Shown: positions 17,687-26,289 of the stretch, in pieces
Position numbering within the stretch: position 1 is the first letter of the stretch
Layout of the letters: each line of letters opens with the position of its first letter
Source of the DNA: Ruminococcus flavefaciens FD-1
GTDB taxonomy: Bacteria > Bacillota > Clostridia > Oscillospirales > Ruminococcaceae
Direction: 5' to 3'
Assembly: GCA_000174895.1 (NCBI GenBank)
Contig: ACOK01000109.1
Span: 1-64,000 of the forward strand
DNA length: 64,000 nt
Made by a program: the position numbers and the translations under genes
Notes under the pieces: generated by a model
Told to the model about the DNA's origin: nothing
Database searches by the model: none
What the model saw: only the letters and a program-made list of their open reading frames with translations

Positions 17687-18121
17687 TTAAATATTGTTTT
17701 TTGTCTCTGTACGCGATGTCTTGCTCCTTGTGAGCGTGAATGCCGTGTGGGATTCGATCTCCTTGCCGGGATCTCCTGCCACGGGAACTGATGTATTAAT
17801 GGACATTTTTATATCGCTGAAACTTTCAAGAACATGGGACAGCCGGAGCATCGTCTCACGAAGTATCTCCTTCTGATGTGACATATACGTCCTTCCCATA
17901 GTGCTGTCAGCGTTGCTCTCAAACAGTGCAAACATCAGGCTCAGTACCTGTTCGGCATTCTTAGGCGGATCAAGGGGCGGCTCCACCCGAAAGCGGATAT
18001 CCACCGATCCGTCAGCAGATACGAACTCCGCCATAGCGGAATTGTCAGCGTAGTGGCTGAAAATATCTATCAGCACCGCATTTGTGAACCTGATCTGCGC
18101 ATAGTTTTTAAGCTTATCCAT
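17687..18121 (-). CDS. Hypothetical protein downstream of metK
   Basis: 144 residues. I do not recognise a family. It is soluble, with no signal peptide or membrane helix. The N-terminal half is mixed alpha/beta. Residues 55-110 look helical, and the C-terminus is basic and probably disordered (TRSKTSRTETKNN). It starts 12 bp after metK with its own AAGGAG site, so it is very probably co-transcribed from the SAM-riboswitch-controlled promoter. A link to methionine metabolism is suggested only by this position. Confidence 0.75.
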   Translation of the reverse strand: MDKLKNYAQIRFTNAVLIDIFSHYADNSAMAEFVSADGSVDIRFRVEPPLDPPKNAEQVLSLMFALFESNADSTMGRTYMSHQKEILRETMLRLSHVLESFSDIKMSINTSVPVAGDPGKEIESHTAFTLTRSKTSRTETKNNI

Positions 18122-18133
18122 AGTAATAACTCC

Positions 18134-19318
18134 TTATGCCAGTGCAGCCCTGAGAGCGTCAACACGGTCTGTCTTCTCCCATGCAACACCCAGGTCTTCA
18201 CGGCCCATGTGACCGTAAGCTGCCAGCTGTCTGTACTGAGGCTTTCTCAGGTCGAGCATCTTGATGATAGCTGTAGGACGGAGGTCAAATACCTTTGATA
18301 CAGCCTCTGAAAGCTTATCCTCATCCACCTTGCCTGTGCCGAAAGTATCAACGAGGATAGAGATAGGCTTAGCAACGCCGATAGCGTATGAAAGCTGGAC
18401 CTCAGCCTTGTCAGCAAGACCTGCGGCAACGATGTTCTTAGCGATATATCTTGCAGCGTAAGCAGCGCTTCTGTCAACCTTTGTCGGGTCCTTACCGCTG
18501 AATGCTCCGCCGCCGTGACGTGAGTATCCGCCGTATGTATCAACAATGATCTTACGTCCTGTAAGACCGCTGTCGCCCTGAGGTCCGCCCACAACGAAAC
18601 GTCCTGTAGGATTGATGAAGAACTTTGTATTCTCGTCCATGAGGTCAGCAGGGATAACTGCCTTGATAACCAGTTCTTCGATATCCTTGCGCACCTGCTC
18701 AAGGGTAACATCTGCGGAATGCTGAGATGATACAACAACAGCGTCAACTCTTACGGGCTTGCCGTCGTCGTACTCAACGGTTACCTGTGACTTTCCGTCG
18801 GGACGGAGATAACGGAGAGTGCCGTCCTTGCGTACTTCTGTAAGCTTGAGAGCAAGCTTGTGAGCCAGTGAGATAGGCAGAGGCATAAGTTCGGGAGTCT
18901 CATTGCAGGCATAACCGAACATGATACCCTGATCGCCTGCGCCGTTTGAAAGGCCGTCAGACTCGTTATCCTCTTCTCTGTACTCGAAAGCCTCGTTTAC
19001 GCCCATTGCGATGTCGGGAGACTGCTCATCTATTGTAGTCATAACAGCGCAGGTATGAGCATCGAAGCCGTACTTTGCACGGTCGTAGCCGATATCAGCG
19101 ATGACCTGTCTTGCTATCTTCGGGATATCCACTGAAGCTGTTGTGGAGATCTCACCCATACACATTACAAGGCCTGTTGTAACGCAGGTCTCGCAGGCAA
19201 CTCTGCCCATTTTATCCTGTTCAAGTATTGCGTCAAGGACTGCATCCGAGATCTGGTCGCAGATCTTATCGGGGTGTCCCTCTGTAACTGACTCTGATGT
19301 AAAGAAAATCTTACTCAT
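18134..19318 (-). CDS. metK: S-adenosylmethionine synthetase
   Basis: A 394-residue cytoplasmic enzyme making S-adenosylmethionine from ATP and methionine. The family signatures are clear: [13 protein letters not shown] at the N-terminus, the [12 protein letters not shown] motif in the middle, and [18 protein letters not shown] for phosphate and metal binding. The length is normal. ATG 19318 follows AGGAGGT; the in-frame extension to 19387 would run through the riboswitch terminator and is not the start. It is controlled by a SAM-I riboswitch with its own terminator, so product-level feedback is expected. Confidence 0.98.
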   Translation of the reverse strand: MSKIFFTSESVTEGHPDKICDQISDAVLDAILEQDKMGRVACETCVTTGLVMCMGEISTTASVDIPKIARQVIADIGYDRAKYGFDAHTCAVMTTIDEQSPDIAMGVNEAFEYREEDNESDGLSNGAGDQGIMFGYACNETPELMPLPISLAHKLALKLTEVRKDGTLRYLRPDGKSQVTVEYDDGKPVRVDAVVVSSQHSADVTLEQVRKDIEELVIKAVIPADLMDENTKFFINPTGRFVVGGPQGDSGLTGRKIIVDTYGGYSRHGGGAFSGKDPTKVDRSAAYAARYIAKNIVAAGLADKAEVQLSYAIGVAKPISILVDTFGTGKVDEDKLSEAVSKVFDLRPTAIIKMLDLRKPQYRQLAAYGHMGREDLGVAWEKTDRVDALRAALA

Positions 19319-19334
19319 ATTATACCTCCTGTAA

Positions 19335-19365
19335 TTAAAAAAAGCGCTCCTATTCGGAACGCTTT
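19335..19365 (-). terminator. Riboswitch-controlled terminator before metK
   Basis: On the minus strand an imperfect stem, AAAGCGTTCC with GGAGCGCTTT, is followed by seven U. It sits between the SAM-I aptamer and the metK ribosome site, as expected for transcription attenuation. Confidence 0.85.
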
Positions 19366-19380
19366 GATTTTTGATAAAAA

Positions 19381-19480
19381 TCCTCATCTTCCGGATAAAC
19401 CGCAGGAATTAGCACCTTGACCGAAATAGTCAGGTTGCCGGGCTTCACAGGACCTGTTTCCTCCGCCGCTCTTGATAAGG
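19381..19480 (-). promoter_or_regulatory. SAM-I riboswitch (S-box)
   Basis: Minus-strand hallmarks appear in order: CTTATCAAGAG, GGCGGAGG, GTGAAGCCCGGCAACC, AAGGTGCTAATTCCTGCGG, then GATGAG. The last segment pairs with CTTATC to close helix P1. This is the S-box aptamer that binds S-adenosylmethionine. It precedes metK and a terminator, so high SAM should stop transcription. Confidence 0.95.
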
Positions 19481-19489
19481 TATGTTTGT

Positions 19490-19518
19490 ATTATACACCA
19501 TCGTTCACCATTTGTCAA
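19490..19518 (-). promoter_or_regulatory. metK promoter
   Basis: Minus-strand TTGACA (19518-19513), 17 bp, TATAAT (19495-19490): a perfect sigma-A promoter about 10 bp before the riboswitch. Confidence 0.88.
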
Positions 19519-19933
19519 CATAAAATTTCACAAAAGAGTGGATTTGGCGAAATACAGGAGATACCCGGACGTTGCACATGGTTAATACGATTTATGTCCG
19601 GACAACAAATGAGCCTCCGTTTAAGGAAGCTCATCTGCCATGATATAGGGATTATTGGGGATTTAATAGTTTAGTGTTGGGGTAAACATTAAACTACCAT
19701 GAAAATCAGCTGTGGGGTATCTTTCCCTCAGCATCTATAGTATAACATAACTTTATGTATATTTTGTGAAAATCCGGTAAATTCCTCGGTAGAAAAAATT
19801 CGTGATATTCCGTCTATCATTGTACACTTTGCACAACCAGCAGTTTTTTTCACTGAAAACATTCACCAACCGTAGAATTTTTAAGGATTTATACACCTAT
19901 CAACGGTTCATGTAACCCTTTGACAAGTTCCTG
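19519..19933. other. Non-coding gap with hairpins
   Basis: About 415 bp without a credible gene. A hairpin, ATGAGCTTCC with GGAGGCTCAT (19609-19634), is followed by TTTGTT on the minus strand and could end the kinase transcript. A second, weaker pairing lies near 19662-19697 (TAGTTTA with TAAACTA). The long transcribed tail could hold a structured RNA, but I recognise none. Confidence 0.35.
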
Positions 19934-21373
19934 TCATTTTTCCACAACATCACTTATCTTGAACCAGAACGTAGATCCATGGCCAAGTTTGCTTTTTACT
20001 CCGTAGTCATAGTCGTGAAGTTTCAGCACAGCCTTGACTATGGAAAGTCCCAGACCGGTACCGACCACCTCACGCTTGTGATTCTCGGAGCGGTAGTACT
20101 TGTCGAAGATAAGCTTGATCTTGTCCTCCTCGATTCCCTGTCCCGTATCCTCGATTTCGATAAGAACACCGTCGGGCTGGTTGATCTGACGGACGAAGAC
20201 CTTCTTGTCATCGCCGGTATAATTGATGGCGTTGTTGATAAGATTGTAGATGACCTGTTCGATCTTTACCACATCGCAGCGCACCATTCTCTCCTCATCG
20301 GGAGTAAACTCGATGCTGTAGCCTTTTTTCTCGGATATTCCCGCAAATCTGTCGATGATCTCACTGAGCTTCGAGCATATGCCGAATTCGGATCGGCTCA
20401 GTTCCTGCTTTCCGCTTTCAAGCTTTGAAAGGTCAAGGATATCGTTAACCAGCAGTGCAAGGCGGTCGGTCTCGTTTATGATTATGTCAAGGTGTTCGTT
20501 TCGCTTCGCAGGATTATCTCCCGAAAGGTCACGTATCATCTCAGCATAGGCCTTGACCATGGTAAGCGGAGTTCTCAGGTCGTGGGAGACATTAGCTATG
20601 AGATCCCTCTGCATGGTATCAACACGTGAGAGTTCCTTTTCGGCGTATGTCAGTGTATCCGCCAGCTTTTTCGCCTCCAGATAGCCCTTGCCCTCGAACT
20701 TGGTGTTGAAGTCGCCTTTCGCCAGTTTTTCCGCAGATTTTGTGATATTGTCGATAGGACGTGAAAGATGCTCGGACAGCAGCATTGATATGAAAAACGC
20801 CGCTATTATAAGGATTATCGTGATCAGCATCAGCTGCTGCTTGATGATGTCAGCAGTCGATCCTACGGGAACGAGGGCTGAATTGATGAGCAGATAGCCG
20901 TCAGGGCGTTCCGGGTCACCGAGAGTGCAGCCGTACAGCAGCATATCATATCCGCTGCGTGGATTCTTCACCATGTCTTTTATAATGTGTCCCGGGGCAT
21001 TGCTGATATCCTGAACATACTTGAACGTCATATTCTCTCTGCCGTGGATTATGCAGTCACCGAGTACCTCGGCGGAATAGCGTGAGCGGCAGTGACGGTC
21101 CAGGATCTCGACGCAGAAATCATTCTTCTGCGCTATTTCCGAAACTTCATCGTAAAAGTCCTTATCCATTATATTGGTATAAGCTTCCGTTATCTGGGCG
21201 GCGCAGGCAGAAGTGCCTCTCACCTTCATGCGCTCGTAGAAATTCTCAAGGAAGAAGATCTGACAAACCCACAGAAGCAGGAATACCATAAGGGTAAACA
21301 GCACAAAGTATATCCATACCTTGAATCTCAGCGGCAGCCTGTTCTTGGTGCTGCCGATTTTTTTAAGCTTCAA
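19934..21373 (-). CDS. Sensor histidine kinase
   Basis: A 479-residue membrane sensor kinase. Transmembrane helices lie at about 19-41 and 180-199, with an extracytoplasmic sensor of about 135 residues between them. A HAMP domain spans about 200-252. The HisKA helix carries the phosphorylated H264 (NVSHDLRTPL). The ATP-binding domain (about 360-475) shows N box NLINNAINY, G1 DTGQGIEED and G2 GTGLGLSI. It is translationally coupled to the upstream response regulator, with an 11-bp overlap. It phosphorylates that partner; the signal is unknown. Confidence 0.95.
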   Translation of the reverse strand: MKLKKIGSTKNRLPLRFKVWIYFVLFTLMVFLLLWVCQIFFLENFYERMKVRGTSACAAQITEAYTNIMDKDFYDEVSEIAQKNDFCVEILDRHCRSRYSAEVLGDCIIHGRENMTFKYVQDISNAPGHIIKDMVKNPRSGYDMLLYGCTLGDPERPDGYLLINSALVPVGSTADIIKQQLMLITIILIIAAFFISMLLSEHLSRPIDNITKSAEKLAKGDFNTKFEGKGYLEAKKLADTLTYAEKELSRVDTMQRDLIANVSHDLRTPLTMVKAYAEMIRDLSGDNPAKRNEHLDIIINETDRLALLVNDILDLSKLESGKQELSRSEFGICSKLSEIIDRFAGISEKKGYSIEFTPDEERMVRCDVVKIEQVIYNLINNAINYTGDDKKVFVRQINQPDGVLIEIEDTGQGIEEDKIKLIFDKYYRSENHKREVVGTGLGLSIVKAVLKLHDYDYGVKSKLGHGSTFWFKISDVVEK

Positions 21374-22037
21374 ACTTGTATCCCATTCCTCTCAGAGTAA
21401 CGATGAATTTCCTGTATTCACCGAGGCTGTTTCTCAGCATTTTAATGTGTGTATCAACAGTTCTGTCATCGCCGAAGAAGTCGTATCCCCACACTTCTTC
21501 AAGAAGCTTGTCACGTGTAAGAGCGATGTTCTTGTTCTTCACAAGATAGAAAAGGAGGTCATACTCCTTGGGAGTCATGGAAGCCTTTTCGCCGTTAACA
21601 TATACTTCTCTTCCCGAGATATCGACTTCAAGGCCCTCGAAAACATATTTGTCGAGCTGTGCATCACTTTCCTGTCTTGCGCTTCTCTTGAGAACGACCT
21701 TTACTCTCGCCATAAGCTCCTTTGGTGAGAACGGCTTTACAACGTAATCGTCAACGCCGATCTCAAAGCCGAAGAGCTTGTCGTACTCCTCACCTCTTGC
21801 CGAAAGCATGATAACAGGGATGTTCTTGCTCTTATGTATCTCCTTGCAGGCGGAATAGCCGTCAAGACGAGGCATCATGACATCCATGATGATAAGGTCA
21901 TAGTCATTGTCATGGCAGAGGTTCACAGCCTCCATTCCGTTTTCAGCTTCCGTCACTTCGTATCCTTCAAATTCAGCATATTCTCTGACGACTTTGCGGA
22001 TATTCACTTCATCGTCAACTACTAAAATATGTGCCAT
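21363..22037 (-). CDS. OmpR/PhoB-type response regulator
   Basis: A 224-residue DNA-binding response regulator. The receiver domain (1-118) has the acidic pair D8/D9, phosphoacceptor D52 in IIMDVMMP, S79 and K101. The C-terminal winged helix (about 130-224) carries the typical MTPKEYDLLFYLV and TVDTHIKMLRNSLG motifs. It is the first gene of a two-component operon with the overlapping kinase. An AGGAG ribosome site is at the expected distance. Its targets cannot be read from the window. Confidence 0.96.
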   Translation of the reverse strand: MAHILVVDDEVNIRKVVREYAEFEGYEVTEAENGMEAVNLCHDNDYDLIIMDVMMPRLDGYSACKEIHKSKNIPVIMLSARGEEYDKLFGFEIGVDDYVVKPFSPKELMARVKVVLKRSARQESDAQLDKYVFEGLEVDISGREVYVNGEKASMTPKEYDLLFYLVKNKNIALTRDKLLEEVWGYDFFGDDRTVDTHIKMLRNSLGEYRKFIVTLRGMGYKFEA

Positions 22038-22249
22038 ATTTTACACTCCTCCATTTTTCTCCGGCCACAGTCAGACAGCTTCGGGTAAGTCCTGCATATG
22101 ACGTATTACGGGCTTTTCCAACCAGTGCGCCGTTCTGTTTCTTTATAATTCATTATAACATAATACACCCTTAAAGTGTAGATAATGTGAAATTTTATTG
22201 TAAATTTCCGTCAATTTTATCAAAACTGCATTCAAAAAGTAAATTTTCA

Positions 22250-22278
22250 TTGACATTTATAGTTGTTTTTGCTATAAT
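22250..22278 (+). promoter_or_regulatory. Promoter of the PAS-GGDEF-EAL gene
   Basis: A perfect TTGACA (22250-22255), 17 bp, TATAAT (22273-22278), followed about 24 bp later by AAGGAGG (22302-22308). Confidence 0.85.
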
Positions 22279-22316
22279 GTAATTAGTGTAAATTTATCCG
22301 GAAGGAGGCGGTCGCT

Positions 22317-24527
22317 ATAAAAAGAGGCAACCCCGTTGCGGCTGCACTTATAATAGTTGCAGCTACCGCTCTTGTTATTCTATTCTGTTTCCTCTGCCCT
22401 GAACACGTTGTCACGGCATTGATAACATATATATCAACTCTCGTTTTCGCTACCATTATCCTCGGTATCATAAGCAATATCATGATGAAGAAAAATTATG
22501 TCAACGAGGAAAATATAATCAAGATCGCTGAAAACATGAACACGGAAATGATCATATGGGCTGACGATTTCTCATATGTCTTTATAAATAAGAAACTCCG
22601 TGAACTTCTCGGTCTCCCCGATACAGCTTCGGATCATAAAGCAGCTGTATGGAGAGCATTCGGCATCAGCGAACCCGATGAGAATATATTGAAGGAAATC
22701 GCCGACAGCCGTTCATATGAGGCACACTTCAAAGGCGCAGACACCTCCATGGTATCCATCGCATGGAGCACTTCCCTTGTCAGAAGAAACAAAAAGAGCA
22801 CACTCCACGTCAGCACAGGCTTCAACCTGACTGAGCTGAAAAAAATGAAAGTAAACCTTGCAAGCGCCAACGACTTCTTCAACTCCTCAATGGAGCTTGC
22901 CGAGATCGGCGTTCTCATGAGCGTCGACAGAAGAAACTACCGTGCTTCACCCGAGACCGTAAAGATGCTTGGTCTCAAATCAAGCAGCCTTACTGCCGCA
23001 CAGTTCCGCTCACTGATCCATCCCAATGACCGCATGATATTCGACGGTGCGCTCATGTCTATGGACAGCAAGGAAGTCAGAAGCGTTGAAATGCGCATAA
23101 AATCGGCAGACGGCGCTTACAGATGGTACTCCTACCGCTATAAGTCCATCGAAGCCACCGACAACACTCTCCCCCTCTTCGGAGGAGCTATCCTCGATGT
23201 CACAGACGAGCACGAAAAGGATCTCCGCATCGAGCGCCTCGCCTACATTGATGAGGTCACAGAGATCGCAAACCGCAATAAACTGCTGAAGGAAGGTACT
23301 TCCATCTACGATTCCAGCAAGCTGCTGCATTACAACTTCTGGATAATCGTTCTGGATATCGACCGCTTCCACATCATCAACGATACCTGCGGTTACGAAA
23401 ACGGCAACACCATACTCAAGAATTTTGCCCATATCCTGTATAAATTCGTTACTCCGGGCGGCCTTGCAGCACGTATCAGCGGCGATAATTTCGCCCTCAT
23501 CCTCCGTGACTACGGAGATGACGATCTGCCCGTCCGCACAGTAAAGTCCATTTAGGAAGAATTCGCACGCCTTGCCGTGGATCAGCTCTCATCCATCAAT
23601 CTGAGCTGTTCGGCAGGATATTCAATGCTCCCGAGAGACGGAAAGTCCTTCCGTGACATCCTCGACCATGCCGAATTCGCCCTCAAGTCCGCAAGCGGTT
23701 CGCAGGGCTGTATATGTGCTTATGAGCCGAGTATGCACGACTCCATCATCGGCAATACCGAAATGGAAAAGGCTCTCGCTCTCGCCATTGAGAAGAACGA
23801 ACTGCATCTGTTCTACCAGCCTAAGATAGACCTTGCAACAGGCAAGATCATGGGCGTCGAGGCACTTATCAGATGGATAAAGCCCGACGGCACCATCATC
23901 AGCCCTGATGTGTTCGTGCCTATCGCCGAGAACTCACACCTTATCGGCAAGATAAGCGATTTCGTTCTCAATGAAGGCTGCCGCCAGAACAAGATGTGGC
24001 AGAAAATGGGCTACCCGAATATCGTAATGTCCATCAATTTCGCTTCCACCGACTTCTACCAGACCGATCTGAAGGACAAGGTCTTCGAGGCGCTGGCAAA
24101 ATCGGGACTGGATGCGCAGTGGCTGGAAGTCGAACTCACCGAAACTCTTGCGCTCAGCGATGTGAACTTCGCTATCTCGCAGATGAACAAGCTTCGTGAA
24201 CTCGGCGTAAAACTGGCGATGGACGACTTCGGTACAGGTTACTCTTCACTGAGTTACCTCCAGACGCTCCCCATCACGCTTCTGAAGCTGGATCGTTCAT
24301 TCATTACCGATATCGAACACGACAATATCGCATACGAGATAGTTTCGGCTGTCATCCGTATCGCTAAATCCAAGAAAATAGAAACAATTGCAGAAGGCAT
24401 AGAGAACCAGGTACAGGAATCCATTCTCAGAATGGCAGGATGTGACTATGCTCAGGGCTACCTCTACGGAAAGCCGATGCCGCCCTCTGATATACAGAAA
24501 TTCTTTGAAGAAAATGCTAAAATATAA
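22317..24527 (+). pseudogene. PAS-GGDEF-EAL c-di-GMP phosphodiesterase, ATA start and in-frame TAG
   Basis: A continuous frame encodes two membrane helices, two PAS-like domains, a degenerate GGDEF domain (SGDNF) and a complete-looking EAL domain (GVEALIRW, ELTET, DDFGTGYSS, KLDRSF, AEGIE). Two defects are seen. The codon at the right distance from AAGGAGG is ATA (22317), not ATG; the next start is TTG 22419 inside the second helix. An in-frame amber TAG at 23553-23555 also cuts the protein between the GGDEF motif and the EAL domain. The second half could restart at 23577 (GTGGATC context) without a clear ribosome site. The reading frame is otherwise intact over 2.2 kb, so decay is recent or the codons are tolerated. 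If expressed whole, it would degrade c-di-GMP. Confidence 0.8.
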
Positions 24528-24581
24528 AACATCTGCTGTGTATTAGGCGTACACAGCAAGATGCAAACGGAGGTATCACAC

Positions 24582-25664
24582 ATGAAAAGAAGAATCGGAA
24601 TACTCACAAGCGGAGGCGACTGCCCCGGACTCAACGCTACCATAAGAGGCGTTGCAAAGGCCTGCTACGAACGTTTCGGCGAGGAAAATGTTGAGATCGT
24701 CGGAATTTCCAACGGCTATTACGGTCTCATCAACAACCTCTGCAAGGACATGGCTCCGTCTGCTTTCTCAGGCATCCTCACCCAGGGCGGAACCATCTTC
24801 GGCACAAAGCGTCAGCCATTCAAGATGATGCAGGTCATCGGCGAAGACAACGTGGACAAGGTCAAGAACATGAAGGAGACCTACAAAAAGCAGAAACTGG
24901 ACTGTCTCCTCACCCTCGGCGGAAACGGCACTCACAAGACTTCTAAGCTCCTCTCAGACGAAGGCCTCAACGTTATCGGTCTCCCAAAGACCATCGACAA
25001 TGACATCTACGGCACAGACGTTACTTTCGGCTTCCACACAGCTGTTGATATCGCAACAGACGTTATCGACCGTCTCCACACCACAGCCGCAAGCCACTCA
25101 CGAATCCTCGTTTGTGAGATCATGGGCAACAAGGCCGGATGGCTCACTCTTAACGCAGGTATCGCCGGCGGTGCTGATGTTATCATTATCCCTGAGATAC
25201 CTTACGATATCGACAAGATTTGCGACTCGGTAATGGCAAGAAGTGCATCAGGCAAGACCTTCTCAATTCTGGCAGTTGCTGAAGGCGCATTCGATATCAA
25301 TGAAGCTAAGATGAAAAAGAAGGAACGTGCAAAGAAGCGTGCAGAGGCAGGTATCATAACTGCTACAAGCCGCATTGCCGCTCAGATACAGGCTAACACA
25401 GGCATGGAAGCAAGAGTATGCGTTCCCGGACATATGCTCCGTGGCGGCGCTCCCAGCGCTTATGACCGTGTACTTTCCACACAGTTCGGTGTTCACGCTG
25501 CTTACCTCATCGCTCAGGAGAAGTACGGCCGCACAGTTGCAAAGATCGGCAACAAGATCACTTCCAACAAGCTTGCAGATATTGCAGGCAAGACAAAGTT
25601 TGTCGATGTTGAAAGCCACCTCGTTATCGCTGCACGTGATATCGGTGTATCTTTCGGTGATTGA
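24582..25664 (+). CDS. pfkA: 6-phosphofructokinase
   Basis: A 360-residue glycolytic enzyme phosphorylating fructose-6-phosphate. It has the GGDCPGLNA nucleotide loop (11-19), GGNGT (113-117), the PKTIDND active-site motif (135-141) and MGNKAGWL. At the donor-selecting positions it has Gly (G116) and Lys (K136). Classical ATP enzymes have Gly/Gly and PPi enzymes Asp/Lys, so this is the mixed subgroup and the donor is uncertain. ATG 24582 follows CGGAGG; the in-frame ATG at 24561 lies before that site. It starts 54 bp after the EAL frame and may share its promoter. Confidence 0.95.
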   Translation: MKRRIGILTSGGDCPGLNATIRGVAKACYERFGEENVEIVGISNGYYGLINNLCKDMAPSAFSGILTQGGTIFGTKRQPFKMMQVIGEDNVDKVKNMKETYKKQKLDCLLTLGGNGTHKTSKLLSDEGLNVIGLPKTIDNDIYGTDVTFGFHTAVDIATDVIDRLHTTAASHSRILVCEIMGNKAGWLTLNAGIAGGADVIIIPEIPYDIDKICDSVMARSASGKTFSILAVAEGAFDINEAKMKKKERAKKRAEAGIITATSRIAAQIQANTGMEARVCVPGHMLRGGAPSAYDRVLSTQFGVHAAYLIAQEKYGRTVAKIGNKITSNKLADIAGKTKFVDVESHLVIAARDIGVSFGD

Positions 25665-25699
25665 TAAGAATAACTTTAAAGCCACGGCATAATCTCGGT

Positions 25700-25967
25700 A
25701 CTCTTACAGAAGTTTTTACACGAGTCTATTGAGGGAAACCCTTTTGAAAAAGGGTTCTCCCTCAAACTCCCTTCCTAAAACTTTCAGTATTAATTTTTGC
25801 CCATTATAGGGCGCACTTGAAAGAAATGAAAAAATTCTTACTTTACTTGTGTGCGCCCTATAATGGGCAAAAATTTTATTAAAAGTCTTTGGAAAGGGGG
25901 TACGGGGAAGAACCTTTCCTCAGAAAGGTTTTCCCCCGATAAATGCGTATAAAGCTTCTATATGAGT
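25700..25967. mobile_element. Foldback (MITE-like) intergenic element
   Basis: A long imperfect inverted repeat. The outer arms, ACTCTTACAGAAGTTTTTAC and GTATAAAGCTTCTATATGAGT in part, match in reverse complement. The middle arms (AACCC-AAAGGGTT and AACCTTT-AAAGGTT) also pair. A perfect 25-bp core repeat, beginning AATTTTTGCCCATTATAGGG (25792-25816), returns at 25851-25875. The repeat GCCACGG flanks the region (25681-25687, 25968-25974). Part of one arm also occurs at 15-153. No ORF is present. Confidence 0.65.
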
Positions 25968-25992
25968 GCCACGGTTAGACCGTGGCTTTTTT
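25968..25992 (+). terminator. Terminator after pfkA
   Basis: GCCACGG, a short loop and CCGTGGC are followed by six T. It lies 300 bp after the pfkA stop; the foldback element seems to separate the gene from its terminator. Confidence 0.75.
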
Positions 25993-26289
25993 GCTTCGGG
26001 AAAGAAAGTGACCAATGTTCATTTTTATTGCACAAACAGCATTTTAGTTATAATTCTCTAACAAAATACCGCAAATAAATAACAACTGTTGAAAAATCGC
26101 ACCGCAATTTTTGCAACAGGACTACCGGTCAGATTCTTCTTTTTCGCACACTTTTCTCGAAATAAAGCCTTTTACCGCAAATTCTTAATTTATTAAAATA
26201 TAAAAATTTGTTACAAAGCTGAAAAGGGACTTTTCAAAGCAGGAAAAATGTGTTATAATGATTGTATATTTGGATTGGGAGGTATTATT

